A stretch of 64,000 nucleotides of DNA from Caulobacter segnis ATCC 21756 (GTDB lineage: Bacteria > Pseudomonadota > Alphaproteobacteria > Caulobacterales > Caulobacteraceae), in the NCBI RefSeq assembly GCF_000092285.1, contig NC_014100.1:2728001-2792000 (forward strand), given 5' to 3'. Shown piece by piece: positions 36,901 to 46,364 of this stretch (positions are counted from its first letter, which is position 1; each line of letters opens with the position of its first letter). The notes beneath the pieces are model-generated. The model was not told the origin of the DNA. It worked only from the letters and a program-made list of their open reading frames with translations, and searched no databases. Both the position numbers and the translations under genes were made by a program.

Positions 36901-37093
36901 ACGGCCCAAGGCCATGACCGTGGCCGTGATCCTGGCCGGTTTGGCTCCGATCCTGTGGGGCCATGGCACCGGCTCCGAAGTGATGAGTCGCATCGCCGCC
37001 CCGATGATCGGCGGCATGCTGACCGCGCCCCTGCTGTCGATGTTCGTGATCCCGGCCGGCTATCTGCTGCTGCGCCGAAGGAAAGAATTGTAA
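33974..37093 (+). CDS. cusA: CusA-like copper/silver efflux RND pump
   Basis: A 1039-residue HME-RND transporter. The N-terminus ([20 protein letters not shown]) is followed by [20 protein letters not shown], and the TM4 region is [20 protein letters not shown] followed by AHKKLE. This is the CusA (HME4) signature for monovalent Cu/Ag and differs from the DFGLIVDGAVV form of the other pump in this window. Several periplasmic Met residues ([20 protein letters not shown]) fit the methionine relay of CusA. A strong terminator hairpin follows the stop. Confidence 0.96.
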   Translation: MIAALIRWSVANRFFVLLGALALIVAGSLSVRSTSIDALPDLSDTQVIIRTSYPGQAPQLVENQVTYPLATTMLSVPGAKTVRGYSFFGDSFVYVIFDDKTDLYWARSRVLEYLNQVQSRLPESARPALGPDATGVGWVYEYALVDKTGAHDLSQLRSLQDWFLRYELKTLPGVAEVSAIGGMVRQYQVVLDPMKLASFGVTHQQVVAALKGANAETGGSVLELGEAEYMVRATGYLKTFEDFQAVPLRTAAGGVPVRLGDVATIQVGPEMRRGIAELNGQGEVAGGVVILRSGENARTTIAAVKAKLVELKKSLPPGVEVVTTYDRSGLIDRAVHNLTGKLLEEFLVVALVCALFLGHLRSALVAILSLPLGVLAAFLVMKSQGVDANIMSLGGIAIAIGAMVDAAVVMIENAHKKLERWAHKHPGETLAGETRWAVITEAAAEVGPALFFSLLIITLSFIPVFTLQAQEGRLFRPLAFTKTYAMAAAAILSVTLIPVLMGYLIRGRIPDEAANPINRVLSAAYRPLLDRVMRRPRTTLLVALLAFATTAWPLAHLGGEFMPSMDEGDLLYMPSALPGLSAAKAGQLLQQTDRMIKTVPEVDSVFGKAGRAESATDPAPLEMFETTIRFKPRDQWRPGMTPDKLVAELDQRVRVPGLTNVWVPPIRNRIDMLATGIKSPIGVKVSGANLTELDRIAREVEGVAKGVPGVSSALAERLTGGRYVDVRIDRAAAARFGLNIDDVQSIVSGAIGGETIGQTVEGLARYPISVRYPRELRGSLEGLRALPVLTPGGAQITLGTVAEIQIADGPPMLKSENGRPTTWVYVDVRGRDLASVVGDLRQAVDQKVRLSPGVSLSYSGQFEYLQRAADRLKIVVPATLLIIFVLLYVIFRRFDEAGLIMATLPFALTGGIWTLYLAGFHQSVATGVGFIALAGVSAEFGVVMLIYLKHAMDTLGPDPTPDQVEAAVREGALLRVRPKAMTVAVILAGLAPILWGHGTGSEVMSRIAAPMIGGMLTAPLLSMFVIPAGYLLLRRRKEL

Positions 37094-37101
37094 GGATTGC
37101 G

Positions 37102-37125
37102 CTGCCCCGCTTAGCCGCGGGGCAG
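37102..37125. terminator. Hairpin terminator after cusA
   Basis: CTGCCCCGC-TTAGCC-GCGGGGCAG forms a 9-bp perfect stem 9 nt past the cusA stop, in the 128-nt gap to the convergent thiolase gene. No U-run is present, as is common in this GC-rich DNA. Confidence 0.7.
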
Positions 37126-37221
37126 TCGCGCCATCACCGGACGTTGGCTCGCCTCCAAGAACGCGACATTCGCAAGAGGAGCGTTAAGCGCATTCGCTGT
37201 CAGGCAAAGCCGCGCCCACCC

Positions 37222-38394
37222 TCACAGCACTTCGAACAGTCCCGCCGCGCCCATGCCGCCGCCGACACACATGGTGACCACGACATACTTCGCGCCCCGC
37301 CGTTTGCCTTCGATCAGGGCGTGGCCGGTCATGCGGGCGCCCGACATGCCATAAGGATGGCCCATGGCGATGGCGCCGCCGTTTACGTTCAGCAGTTCGT
37401 CCGGGATCCCCAGCGTGTCGCGGCAGTAGAGGACCTGGCAGGCGAAGGCCTCGTTCAACTCCCAGAGGCCGATGTCGTCGATCGAGAGCTCGAAGCGCTC
37501 CAGCAGCTTGGGGATCGCGAAGACCGGCCCGATGCCCATCTCGTCCGGTTTGGTCCCGGCGACAGCCATGCCGACATAGCGACCCAAGGGGGCCAGCCCG
37601 CGCTTCTCGGCGAGTCCGGCCTCCATGACGACACAGGCTGACGCGCCGTCCGAAAGCTGGCTGGCGTTGCCGGCGGTGACCACGCCGCCGGGCCGCACCA
37701 CCTTCAGGGCCGACAGGCCTTCGTACGTGGTGTCGGGGCGGACGCCCTCGTCGCGGTCGAGCGTGACGTCCCGCCTGGAGAGCTCGCCCGTCACCTTGTC
37801 GCTGACCTGCATGGTGGCGGTCATCGGGACGAGCTCGGCATCGAACCGTCCGGCGCTCTGGGCCGCCGCGGCGCGGAACTGCGAGGACAGGCCATAGAGG
37901 TCGCAAGCCTCGCGCGTAACGCCGTACCGCGCGGCCACGGTCTCGGCGGTGTCCAGCATCGGCATGTAGGCGTCCAGATGCATGGCCACGAGGCCAGGGT
38001 CCTGATCAACGCGCATCTGCGGGGTCTGAACGAGCGAGATCGACTCCACGCCGCCCGCGACGATGACGTCCATGCGATCGACGATGATCTGCTTGGCCGC
38101 GGTGGCGATGGTCATCAGACCCGACGAGCATTGGCGGTCCAGGGTCATGCCCGGAACCTCGACGGGAAGGCCGGCGCGCAGGGCCGCCATTCGGCCGATC
38201 GTCGCCTGGCCGCCCTGTGGCAGCGAACAGCCGAGAAGGCAGTCGTCGATCTCGTCCGGCGCGACGCCGGCGCGCGAGACCGCGTGGCTGAGCGCATGGG
38301 CGGCCAGGACGGTCGGCGGCGTATCGTTGAAGGCGCCGCGATAGGCGCGGCCGATCGGCGTGCGCGCCGTGGAGACGATGACGGCGTGACGCAT
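37222..38394 (-). CDS. Acetyl-CoA acyltransferase (thiolase)
   Basis: A 390-residue thiolase that would cleave a 3-ketoacyl-CoA with CoA, the last beta-oxidation step. The acyl-carrying Cys89 lies in [19 protein letters not shown]. The catalytic His346 is in [20 protein letters not shown], and Cys376 in [17 protein letters not shown]. It starts at an ATG sharing one base with the SDR stop and is the last gene of the five-gene minus operon. Whether it acts on fatty acyl or on ring-cleavage CoA esters cannot be told from sequence. Confidence 0.94.
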   Translation of the reverse strand: MRHAVIVSTARTPIGRAYRGAFNDTPPTVLAAHALSHAVSRAGVAPDEIDDCLLGCSLPQGGQATIGRMAALRAGLPVEVPGMTLDRQCSSGLMTIATAAKQIIVDRMDVIVAGGVESISLVQTPQMRVDQDPGLVAMHLDAYMPMLDTAETVAARYGVTREACDLYGLSSQFRAAAAQSAGRFDAELVPMTATMQVSDKVTGELSRRDVTLDRDEGVRPDTTYEGLSALKVVRPGGVVTAGNASQLSDGASACVVMEAGLAEKRGLAPLGRYVGMAVAGTKPDEMGIGPVFAIPKLLERFELSIDDIGLWELNEAFACQVLYCRDTLGIPDELLNVNGGAIAMGHPYGMSGARMTGHALIEGKRRGAKYVVVTMCVGGGMGAAGLFEVL

Positions 38395-39287
38395 CAGGCG
38401 CGCTCCGCCACGCGATCGGCGAACTGCTCGGCGCTGGCGATCTCCCGCTCGGACTGGAAGAAGCCGTAGGCCGGAACCGTCTCGCCGGCGCGGTCGGTCA
38501 CCGCGCCCCACTGCCGGATCAACTGCTCGCCGGCGTCGCGGCCACCACCGATGTAACTTCCCTCGGTCAGGGTGATGTTGGCGGTCGCGAAGTGACCGGC
38601 GCCCGCGCACAGGATCGTGCGGGTCGGCGCATCGTCGGCGACGAGCGCCAGCAGGCCCGGGCTGACGAAGGCGGGGTCCAGCCGCTTCAGGGTCTCGGGC
38701 GACAGCACCCCCTCGGTCATGCCCGTCGCGGCCGTCGGCGCCAGGCAGTTGACCCGGACGCCGTATTTCTCGCCTTCGATCGCCAGCGTCTGCATCAGGC
38801 CGACCAGCGCCATCTTGGCCGCGCCGTAGTTGGCCTGGCCGAAATTGCCGTAGAGGCCCGAGGACGAGGTGGTCATCACGATGCGGCCGTGGCCCTGATG
38901 GCGCATCGTCTCCCAGACCGCCTTGGCGCAGACCGCCGCGCCCATCAGGTGCACGTCCACCACCAAGCGGAAATCGTCCAGGCTCATCTTGGCGAAGGAC
39001 TTGTCGCGGAGGATGCCTGCGTTGCTGACCAGGATGTCGACGCGTCCCCAGCGCGCGATGACCTGCTCGACCATAGCGGCCACCGCGGCCTCGTCGGTGA
39101 CCGAGGCGGCGACGCCAATCGCCGCGCCGCCGAGCGCGCCGATCTCCGCTGCGACCCGATCCGCCGCCGCTTGCGTGAGATCGTTGACGACGACCTTGGC
39201 GCCCTGGCTGGCCAGATACAACGCGTGGGCGCGACCAAGGCCGCCGCCCGCTCCGGTGACGATCGCGATCCGTCCGTCGAGCAACAT
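38394..39287 (-). CDS. SDR dehydrogenase, 3-hydroxyacyl-CoA dehydrogenase-like
   Basis: A 297-residue short-chain dehydrogenase/reductase. The NAD(P) loop is [17 protein letters not shown] (residues 10-26). [16 protein letters not shown] and [20 protein letters not shown] follow, with catalytic Ser/Tyr/Lys in [20 protein letters not shown] then KMALV. The LRDKSFAKM segment resembles the dehydrogenase domain of peroxisomal multifunctional enzyme type 2 and its bacterial homologues, which oxidise 3-hydroxyacyl-CoAs. That would feed the thiolase downstream. The start chosen has AAAGGAG 5 nt upstream; a 28-residue extension was rejected. Confidence 0.9.
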   Translation of the reverse strand: MLLDGRIAIVTGAGGGLGRAHALYLASQGAKVVVNDLTQAAADRVAAEIGALGGAAIGVAASVTDEAAVAAMVEQVIARWGRVDILVSNAGILRDKSFAKMSLDDFRLVVDVHLMGAAVCAKAVWETMRHQGHGRIVMTTSSSGLYGNFGQANYGAAKMALVGLMQTLAIEGEKYGVRVNCLAPTAATGMTEGVLSPETLKRLDPAFVSPGLLALVADDAPTRTILCAGAGHFATANITLTEGSYIGGGRDAGEQLIRQWGAVTDRAGETVPAYGFFQSEREIASAEQFADRVAERA

Positions 39288-39377
39288 CGATAACTCCTTT
39301 GGTTCGCGAGCCAGCGCCCGCCATTGTTCTCGGGTTCGTCGGGGCGCGTTTTGCCTAAGGAGCGCCCTCACCGTCCT

Positions 39378-40919
39378 TCAGCCGACGCCGTACTCGGATC
39401 GGAGCCGGAGCTTGTCGATCTTCCCAGTCGCGGCCAGGGGCATGCGCGGCAAGCGATAGACGGCGTCGGGCAGCCACCAGTTGGCCACTCGCCCTCGCAA
39501 GGCCCCCAACAGTGTCTCGTCGCTGATATCGCCCTGAGCCTCCACCAAGAGGATCGGGCGCTCGCCCCACTTGGGATGCGACCGGCCGATCACCGCCGCC
39601 TGGGAGACCTCCGGCAGAGCGCAGACCAGGGCTTCGATCTCGGCCGGATTGATCCACTCGCCGCCGGACTTGATCAGGTCCTTGGACCGGCCCGTGATGA
39701 TCAGGACGCCGTCGTCAGCGATGCGCGCCAGATCGCCCGTGGCGAACCACCCCTGGGCGTCGGTCGCGGGCCCCTCCTGCCCGAAATAGCGAGCGACGAC
39801 CGAGGCGCCGCGCACCCGAAGATGCCCCTCGACGCCACGCTGTTGCGTCAGGGCCACGCCGTCGGCGTCGGTGAGCAGCAGGTCCACCCCGACCGCCGGA
39901 CGCCCCGCCACCGCGGCGTCGCCCGGCGACGACAATGGCGCCAGGACGCCGCAAGGCGAAAGTTCGGTCATGCCCCAGCTGGTCTGGACGCGCACGCCCA
40001 GCCGCTGCTCGAGCCGCGCCATCAGCGCGGGCGGCATCGGCGCGCCGCCGACGATGATCCGCTTCAGCGAGGGGAGCGCCAGGCCCGTCGCCTCGATATG
40101 ATCCATCAGTCCGGACCAGACCGTAGGGACGCCGACGCCGATCGTGACGTCTTCGGCCGCGATCAACCGCGCCAAGCTCGCCCCATCGGTGTTCCGGCCA
40201 GGCAAGACCAGCTTGGCGCCGACGGCCGGCGCCGCGAATGGCAGCCCCCACGCATTGGCGTGGAACATCGGCACCACGGCCAGCACCGCGTCGGCGCCCG
40301 AGATCGCCATGCCGTCCGCCTGCAAGATCCTCAGGGTGTGCAGGTAGCTGGAGCGGTGGGTGTAGGTCACGCCCTTGGGCGCGCCCGTGGTGCCGGAGGT
40401 GAAGCAGAGACCGCAGGGCGCCGTCTCCTCGAAGCGGCCCCAGACCGCGCGTCTCGCCTCGGCGTCGATCATCGGCGCCAGCGCCTCGCCGCCCTCCGCC
40501 TCGCCGTCGATGATCAGCAGGCGCGCTATGTGTGGCGCGAGCTCCCTGATGTTCCGAGCCAGCGGCGCCAGGTCGGCCGAGGCGATCACGATCCTGGCTT
40601 CGGATTGGACGACCATCGCCGCCAACTGCTCGGCCGTCAGTCGCGGATTCAGGGTGTGGCAGACCGCGCCGATGCCCATGATCGCGAACCAGGCCTCCAC
40701 ATGGGCCTGGCTGTTCCAGGCCAAGGTCGCGACACGGTCGCCGCCGCGCACGCCGAGCGCCTCGAGCACCGCCGAGACCCGCCGCGCGCGATCCTGCAGA
40801 TCGGCATAGCCCGCACGGTCGATGCGTCCATCCTCATGCGCCGTCGCCACTTGCGCGTTCGGCGTCCACTTGGCGGCGTGGTCCAGAAACTTGTCGAGCG
40901 TCAGGGAAAAGGCCTGCAT
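39378..40919 (-). CDS. Acyl-CoA synthetase (AMP-binding)
   Basis: A 513-residue AMP-forming acyl-CoA ligase activating a carboxylic acid to its CoA ester. Signature motifs are CFTSGTTGAPKGVTYTHRS (near 167-185), VPMFHANAWGLPF, SWGMTELSP, GWFATGDLARI, GRSKDLIKSGGEWINP, and the catalytic Lys in TGKIDKLRLR (about Lys500). It closely follows the pattern of medium/long-chain and aryl-acid ligases in the FadD3/AlkK group. The ATG was preferred over a GTG 21 nt upstream because it avoids overlapping the esterase gene. The esterase stop lies 11 nt before it. Confidence 0.93.
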   Translation of the reverse strand: MQAFSLTLDKFLDHAAKWTPNAQVATAHEDGRIDRAGYADLQDRARRVSAVLEALGVRGGDRVATLAWNSQAHVEAWFAIMGIGAVCHTLNPRLTAEQLAAMVVQSEARIVIASADLAPLARNIRELAPHIARLLIIDGEAEGGEALAPMIDAEARRAVWGRFEETAPCGLCFTSGTTGAPKGVTYTHRSSYLHTLRILQADGMAISGADAVLAVVPMFHANAWGLPFAAPAVGAKLVLPGRNTDGASLARLIAAEDVTIGVGVPTVWSGLMDHIEATGLALPSLKRIIVGGAPMPPALMARLEQRLGVRVQTSWGMTELSPCGVLAPLSSPGDAAVAGRPAVGVDLLLTDADGVALTQQRGVEGHLRVRGASVVARYFGQEGPATDAQGWFATGDLARIADDGVLIITGRSKDLIKSGGEWINPAEIEALVCALPEVSQAAVIGRSHPKWGERPILLVEAQGDISDETLLGALRGRVANWWLPDAVYRLPRMPLAATGKIDKLRLRSEYGVG

Positions 40920-40930
40920 CTCGCCGTCGA

Positions 40931-42577
40931 TTATCGGCACTGAGGAACTCCAGGGGGCAGCGGGGGCGAGATGACGCCGACATTGAGGAACCAGGGCGTG
41001 TCGCCCTGGGCCCGACGGCGGCACACCACGGCTTCGTTCAGGGCGTACATGCCCGGCCGGAGGCGCTCTCCGGGGCGAGGCTGGTCGACGAAGGCCATGT
41101 AGGCGTGATCGGCGCCGTATGGCTTCCAGGCCGGCGCGTCGGCGGCCGTCGGGACGCCGCTTCTGGCGAAGGCGGTCCAGTAGCCGATCATCGCCGTGGA
41201 GAGCCTGGCTTCTCCGGGCGTATCCGGAATCTTCGGCCAAGCCGGCGGCGTACTCGCCGCCGTGCCGAAGACATAGGGCAGTTCGGAAGCGTGGAAGCCG
41301 TGAAGGTCGGCGGCGTCGGCGGCCGGATAGCCGTGATCGAAGTAGTAGAGGTACCCAGGCGCGCCAGCAGCCGTCTGCTTGGCGACCAGTCGCTCCGCCG
41401 TCCAGCCGTAGAGGGCGTCGCGCGGCGCCAGCAGCACGCTCTCGGGTACGTTGTCGGACGGATAGAGCTCGAGGAAATCGTCGGCCAGGTCGCCGTAGCG
41501 CGCCCGGATCTCCTTTTCGTAGCTCGCCGCATCGGGGGGCGGCGGCGGGGCCAGGACCCGCAACGATCGGATCTCGCCGCTGTTGAAGCCGGCCAGGATC
41601 GGCACGCGCGCCTGCTCTCCAGCGTCGAACGTCTCGACGAGCTGCTTGGGCAAGACCTTGCCGTCGACAGCGCCGAACGTTTGGAACCCGGCCATCAGGG
41701 CCGAGGTGGTGATCGTCTCGGCGTCCATGGCGCGCAGATCGGCCAGGCTCTTGGCGCCCAGCTTCGCCGCGGTCGCCTCGCCCCCAGCCTCGGCCGGAAC
41801 GTGGCCCAACTTCGGCTCGCGCAGCGGCGGCGTGGAGACCATGTAGGCGCTCTGGGCGATCGCTTTGTGGAACAGTCCGCGCGCGAGCGGCGAGGCCATC
41901 AGGTACATGACGCTAAGGCCGCCGGCGGACTCCCCCGCGATCGTCACATTGGCCGGATCGCCGCCGAACGCCGCGATGTTGCGCTGGACCCACTTGAGCG
42001 CAGCGATCTGATCCAGGAGACCATAGTTGCCCGAAACGTGGTCTGGAGACTCCGCGCTCAGCTCGGGATGGGCCAGATACCCCAGCACGCCCAGACGATA
42101 GTTGATCGACACCACCAGGACGCCCCGCTCGGCCAGGGCGGCCCCGTCATAGAGGCTCTCGCTGCTGGAGCCGCCGATCAGCGAGCCGCCGTGGATCCAG
42201 ACCAGCACGGGCGCTTTCTTGGCGTTGTCCGGCGTCCAGATGTTCAGCGACAGGCAGTCCTCGCTGAACGCCTTCAGCGGCGAGGCGTAGATGCTGCCGG
42301 CGCGCGGCTTGGGCTGCCAGCAGGCGGGGCCGAAATCGACGGCCTCTCGCACGCCCGGCCAGGTCGGAGGCTCGACCGGCGGCTTCCAGCGCAGCGGCCC
42401 CACGGGCGCCGCCGCATAGGGAATACCCTTGAACACGCGCAGACCGTTCGCCTCGACGCCGCGAACAGCGCCGGCCGGCGCGCGGACGACGGGCTGGTCG
42501 GCCCGAACGACGGCCGGCGCTCCCGCCAGGACCGCGAGGGCCAGGGCGAAGACCGATCCCAGGGCGCGCTTGCTCAT
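40931..42577 (-). CDS. Type-B carboxylesterase (exported)
   Basis: A 548-residue alpha/beta-hydrolase of the carboxylesterase/cholinesterase family. A signal peptide covers residues 1-26 (ALGSVFALALAVLAGAPAVV). Conserved features are FKGIPYAAAPVGPLRWKPP, EDCLSLNIWTPDN, the oxyanion region VLVWIHGGSLIGGSS, and the nucleophile Ser217 in GESAGG; a catalytic His is expected in DLHGFHASELPYVFG. It probably hydrolyses an ester in the periplasm, giving the acid that the neighbouring ligase activates. GGAGGG lies 5 nt before the ATG, and the TonB receptor stop is 9 nt upstream. Confidence 0.93.
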   Translation of the reverse strand: MSKRALGSVFALALAVLAGAPAVVRADQPVVRAPAGAVRGVEANGLRVFKGIPYAAAPVGPLRWKPPVEPPTWPGVREAVDFGPACWQPKPRAGSIYASPLKAFSEDCLSLNIWTPDNAKKAPVLVWIHGGSLIGGSSSESLYDGAALAERGVLVVSINYRLGVLGYLAHPELSAESPDHVSGNYGLLDQIAALKWVQRNIAAFGGDPANVTIAGESAGGLSVMYLMASPLARGLFHKAIAQSAYMVSTPPLREPKLGHVPAEAGGEATAAKLGAKSLADLRAMDAETITTSALMAGFQTFGAVDGKVLPKQLVETFDAGEQARVPILAGFNSGEIRSLRVLAPPPPPDAASYEKEIRARYGDLADDFLELYPSDNVPESVLLAPRDALYGWTAERLVAKQTAAGAPGYLYYFDHGYPAADAADLHGFHASELPYVFGTAASTPPAWPKIPDTPGEARLSTAMIGYWTAFARSGVPTAADAPAWKPYGADHAYMAFVDQPRPGERLRPGMYALNEAVVCRRRAQGDTPWFLNVGVISPPLPPGVPQCR

Positions 42578-42586
42578 CGCTCCCTC

Positions 42587-44863
42587 CTAGAACGCATAGC
42601 CAAGGCGCACGCCCGCCGTGCGCGGTCGCATGGTGGCGAAGCGGCTGGCGAGGAAGGCCTCGGGATGGACGTAGGTGATCGAGTGATCGTCGAAGAGGTT
42701 CTCGACATAGGCCCCGAAGGTCGTCTGGCCCATGGCCACGGCGAAGGTGGCGTTGACGTTCTGGTACGAGTCCGTGAACCCGTAGGTCGCGCTGGTGACC
42801 GTGGGCTGTCCGGGCACGTGCGGGAACGACCCTGGATACGAGCCGACATGCTGCAGCACGACCGACAGATTGGCCTTGGCCTTCGGCGTGAGATCCCAGC
42901 CATAGTTGACGAACAGCGAGCCCTGCACCTTGGGCGAGGCAAGCCGCGCGCCCAGCACGGCGCCCGAGATCGCCGCCTCGGCCGGGCTGAGCTCGGTGAC
43001 CTTGGCGTCGTTCAGGGAACCGTTGAGGCCCACGGTCAGGCCCTTGGTGGGATAGGCCAGCAGCTCCAGTTCGATCCCGTTGCTACGCGCGGCGCCGATA
43101 TTGGTGGCGAACTGGACGCTGTCGGAGACCCGGTTGGCCTGGACCTGGATGTTGCTCCAGTCGATCAGATAGACCGCGACATTGGCCGCCAGACGGCCGT
43201 TCAGGAAGCGCCCCTTGGCCCCGACCTCGTAGTTGACCAGATCGTCGGAAGACGCGCCGTTGGGGATGACGAGATCGCTGGGATTGACGAGGCTCGGCCG
43301 GCCCGCGAAGGCGTTGACCACGGGTGTCCTGAAGCCGGTCGAGACGGTGGCGTAGGTCGTCAGGGTCGATGACGGCTTATAGGACAGGCTGACCTTGAAC
43401 GACGGCTTGCTGCCGGTCGCCTTGACCCCCGTGGCCGCCGCGATCGGGATCAGGGCGAGCGGCCCTCGGATCCCCAGAAGGGCGTTGGTCAGATAGGCGC
43501 TGTTATAACCGCCCGCCTCGGTGAAGCCCTGGGAGTCGACCTTGCCGTAGCGCACGCCGCCCGTCGCCCAGACCTTGTCCGTGAAGTGGTAGGTCAGCTG
43601 CCCGAACGCCGCCTTCTCGTGCGACAGGAAGTGGGTGTACTGGCGCTGGTAGTATTCGTCCGGCAGGCCGGTGATGCCCCGCGCGGCGAGGAAGGCCGGG
43701 TTGGAGCGGTAGAAGTAGTCCACGTCCAGGCGGCGATCGAGATAGAAGCCGCCGACCACCCAGTCGACCTTGCCGCCGGGATCGGACGCCAGGCGCGCCT
43801 CCTCGACGAAGGTCTTCTGGAAGCCGCCCGCGTCCAGGGCGAAGGCAATCGCGCCGCCGAACGTGCCGGCCAGATCGACGAAGAACTTCTGGTCGAACTT
43901 GGAATAGGTCGACGAGCTGGTCAGGCGGGCCCCGTCGAACTGATAGTCGATCGTGAGGTTGTGGGTCCGCAGCTTGCCGACGAACAGGTCCGGCCGATCG
44001 GAGATCCGCTTTTCGCGGCCGAGGGCCGGGCTGATCATCGACGAGTCCTTGGGGTTGCTGTCCTCGTAGGAGAACAGCGCCTTCACCGACAGGCGCTCGT
44101 TCGGCTTCCAGAGGAGGTTCGCGCGACCGCCCCAGTCGACCAGCGTATTCGAGTTGTGGACCCCGGTGCCGACGTTATCGAGATAGCCTTCCTCGTGGCG
44201 GTAGAAGCCGACGACGCGCAGGGCCAGCTTGTCCTCGACGATCGGCAGGTTGAGCATGCCGTTGTAGCGCTGGCGCAGGGAGTCTGAGCCCGTGAGGCCG
44301 TAATCGACCAGGGCCGCGCCCTCGCGGCTGGAGAGGTTCGGCGCCTTGGTCAGGATGCGCAGCGCGCCCGACAGCGAGCCCGAACCGAACAACGTGCCCT
44401 GGGGACCGCGCAGGAACTCGACCCGCTCGACGTCGAACAGGTTGGGATCCAGCACGGTGGTGTTGCCGATGGTCGAGATCGGCAGCTCGTCGATATAGAC
44501 AGCGACCGTGCTCTGCAGGTTGGCGCCGTAGCCGTTGGTGGCGATCCCCCGCGCCGTGAAGTTGTTGAAGTTGGCGGTGGCGCGGTTCAGAACCACACCG
44601 GGCGTCTGGCGGGCCAGGCCCTCATAGCCGACGATGCCCTTGGCGGTCAGCTCCTTCTGGTCGAAGGCGGTGACGCTGAGCGGCACGTCCTGGAGCTTCT
44701 CCGGACGACGGGTGGCGGTGACGACGACTTCTCCCACCAGTTCGGCGTCCTTGCGGTCGCCCCTCCCCTGCTCTCCCGCGCCAGCCACCTGAGCCAGCGT
44801 CGGCGTTGTCGAAAACGCGACGAGCGCGACGGCGCAAGCCGACGCCAACAGCCCTGCCTTCAT
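42587..44863 (-). CDS. TonB-dependent outer-membrane receptor (first gene of the ester-degradation operon)
   Basis: A 758-residue TonB-dependent receptor. The signal peptide (ACAVALVAFSTTPTLA, cleaved near AQV) is followed by the TonB box/plug start VGEVVVTATRRPEKLQDVPL, plug motifs RGIATNGYGANLQSTVAVYI, VERVEFLRGPQGTLFGSGSL and a 22-strand barrel ending GVRLGYAF. It resembles the Sphingomonad/Caulobacter receptors for hydrophobic plant or steroid-like compounds rather than siderophore receptors. The longest frame starts 28 codons earlier but reads through the divergent promoter; the ATG used has GGGGAG upstream. The operator dyad lies 77 nt before the start. Confidence 0.93.
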   Translation of the reverse strand: MKAGLLASACAVALVAFSTTPTLAQVAGAGEQGRGDRKDAELVGEVVVTATRRPEKLQDVPLSVTAFDQKELTAKGIVGYEGLARQTPGVVLNRATANFNNFTARGIATNGYGANLQSTVAVYIDELPISTIGNTTVLDPNLFDVERVEFLRGPQGTLFGSGSLSGALRILTKAPNLSSREGAALVDYGLTGSDSLRQRYNGMLNLPIVEDKLALRVVGFYRHEEGYLDNVGTGVHNSNTLVDWGGRANLLWKPNERLSVKALFSYEDSNPKDSSMISPALGREKRISDRPDLFVGKLRTHNLTIDYQFDGARLTSSSTYSKFDQKFFVDLAGTFGGAIAFALDAGGFQKTFVEEARLASDPGGKVDWVVGGFYLDRRLDVDYFYRSNPAFLAARGITGLPDEYYQRQYTHFLSHEKAAFGQLTYHFTDKVWATGGVRYGKVDSQGFTEAGGYNSAYLTNALLGIRGPLALIPIAAATGVKATGSKPSFKVSLSYKPSSTLTTYATVSTGFRTPVVNAFAGRPSLVNPSDLVIPNGASSDDLVNYEVGAKGRFLNGRLAANVAVYLIDWSNIQVQANRVSDSVQFATNIGAARSNGIELELLAYPTKGLTVGLNGSLNDAKVTELSPAEAAISGAVLGARLASPKVQGSLFVNYGWDLTPKAKANLSVVLQHVGSYPGSFPHVPGQPTVTSATYGFTDSYQNVNATFAVAMGQTTFGAYVENLFDDHSITYVHPEAFLASRFATMRPRTAGVRLGYAF

Positions 44864-44939
44864 GGCGTTCACTCCCCAGGCGCGTCGATCGTTCCGTCGT
44901 CGACGTCGCGGCGACACGGTGGCGACGAACCGTCCGACT

Positions 44940-44973
44940 GTCAACACTCACTCTCGCGAGTGTGAATGTTGAC
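44940..44973. promoter_or_regulatory. Near-palindromic operator between the TonB receptor and MFS genes
   Basis: A 34-bp dyad with half-sites GTCAACACTCACTCTCG and CGAGTGTGAATGTTGAC; 15 of 17 positions pair. It lies in the 177-nt divergent promoter of the catabolic operon and the MFS gene. The core AACACTCACTCT recurs at 47167-47178, before the second TonB receptor gene. The TetR protein encoded between them is the likely binder. Confidence 0.75.
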
Positions 44974-45040
44974 GAACGAGGACGATTGACGTCATCCTCA
45001 AGGCGAGCCAAGCCCGAGAACGGGCGTCCGGGAGGAAACC

Positions 45041-46360
45041 TTGAACGATCTCGCGCGCACCAGCGACGCGGCCGCGGCCGCGCGCTCAGACCGTCCCCTC
45101 CCCGTCCCGGACCGTAGGGCCTGGGTGGTCCTGGCCATGCTGTGGTTCGTCTACGTCCTGAACTTCCTGGACCGTCAGCTGATGTCGATCCTGGCCAAAC
45201 CGATCCAGGACACGCTGAACGTCACCGACGGCCAGCTTGGGCTGATCGGCGGCCTCTACTTCGCGATGTTCTACTGTTTCATCGCCATACCGGTCGGCTG
45301 GCTGGCCGATCGCACCAATCGCGTCGCGGTGCTTAGCCTAGCCTGCGGGATCTGGAGCGCGGCGACCGTGGCCTGCGGCCTGTCACGCAGCTATGGCGAA
45401 TTCGCCTTCGCGCGCATGACGGTGGGTTTCGGCGAAGCCGGCGGCGTGCCGCCGTCCTATGCGATCATCACCGACTACTTCCCGCCGGGCCGTCGCGGCA
45501 CGGCGCTGGGAATCTACAATCTGGGGCCGCCAGTGGGCGCGGCTCTGGGCATCGCCTTTGGCGGCGCGATCGCGGCGGCGTTCAACTGGCGCTATGCGTT
45601 CATCGTCCTGGGCCTTGTCGGCCTGGTCGCCGCGGCGGTCCTGCCCATGATCGTGAAGGAACCCCGCCGCGGAGCGCTGGATGGGGTCGGCGCCAAGCCG
45701 GAGAAGGCCGCGTTCTGGCCGACATTGCGCATGTTCTTCTCGCGTCCGACCCTGATGCTGGCGGCCCTGGGCAGCGGCGCGACCCAGTTCGTGACCTACG
45801 GACTGGGGAACTTCACGACGCTGTTCCTGATGCGCGAGAAGGGCATGACGCTCAGCGAGGTGGCCGTCTGGTACGCGCTGGTCGTCGGCGTCGGCATGAG
45901 CGCGGGCATCTACGTCTCGGGCCGGGTGATCGACCACTTCACGCGCAAGTCCAAGCTGGTCTACGCCATGGCGCCGGTGATCTCCCTGAGCCTGGCGATC
46001 CCCTTCTACATCGGCTTCGTCTGGGCGCCGACCTGGCCGTTGGCCCTGGCCTTCCTGATCGGCCCGACCTTCCTCAACTACTTCTACCTTTCGTCGGCGG
46101 TGGCGCTGGTGCAGGAGGAGGTGCGTCCCGAACAGCGCGTGATGTCCGGAGCGCTGTTGCTGCTGGTGATGAACTTCATCGGCCTGGGCCTTGGCCCAAC
46201 CTATGTCGGCGCGGCCAGCGACTTCTTCCGCGCCAGCCATCCGCACAATTCACTGCAGATGGCGCTGTTCACCCTGGTTCCGATCTACGTCGTGGCGATC
46301 GGCCTGTTCCTCTGGCTGGCGAGAATCTTCCGCAGGACGGAGGCGCGCCAGGCCGCCTGA
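45041..46360 (+). CDS. MFS transporter (spinster-type)
   Basis: A 439-residue major facilitator with about twelve membrane helices. The N-terminal MFS motif region is VVLAMLWFVYVLNFLDRQLM, the loop 2-3 motif is GWLADRTNRVAVLSL, and the helix 4-5 region has FARMTVGFGEAGGVPPSYAI then ITDYFPPGRRGTALGIYNLG. The start is a TTG 5 nt after GGAGGAAA. The type is frequent next to TonB receptors and catabolic operons in Caulobacterales and Sphingomonads, consistent with inner-membrane uptake of the same substrate. It converges on tetR with only 4 nt between stops. Confidence 0.92.
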   Translation: MNDLARTSDAAAAARSDRPLPVPDRRAWVVLAMLWFVYVLNFLDRQLMSILAKPIQDTLNVTDGQLGLIGGLYFAMFYCFIAIPVGWLADRTNRVAVLSLACGIWSAATVACGLSRSYGEFAFARMTVGFGEAGGVPPSYAIITDYFPPGRRGTALGIYNLGPPVGAALGIAFGGAIAAAFNWRYAFIVLGLVGLVAAAVLPMIVKEPRRGALDGVGAKPEKAAFWPTLRMFFSRPTLMLAALGSGATQFVTYGLGNFTTLFLMREKGMTLSEVAVWYALVVGVGMSAGIYVSGRVIDHFTRKSKLVYAMAPVISLSLAIPFYIGFVWAPTWPLALAFLIGPTFLNYFYLSSAVALVQEEVRPEQRVMSGALLLLVMNFIGLGLGPTYVGAASDFFRASHPHNSLQMALFTLVPIYVVAIGLFLWLARIFRRTEARQAA

Positions 46361-46364
46361 CACC

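Noticed and set aside
39324..40943. Plus-strand frame of 539 codons opposite the acyl-CoA ligase gene
   Set aside because: The ligase has every expected motif; the antisense product is Arg/Gly/Asp-rich without domains.
41105..43372. Plus-strand frame of 755 codons opposite the esterase and TonB receptor genes
   Set aside because: It spans two well-supported genes on the opposite strand and has no plausible ribosome site or domain.
46361..46364. A terminator between the convergent MFS and TetR genes
   Set aside because: Only 4 nt separate the stops and no hairpin with a sensible stem is visible there.
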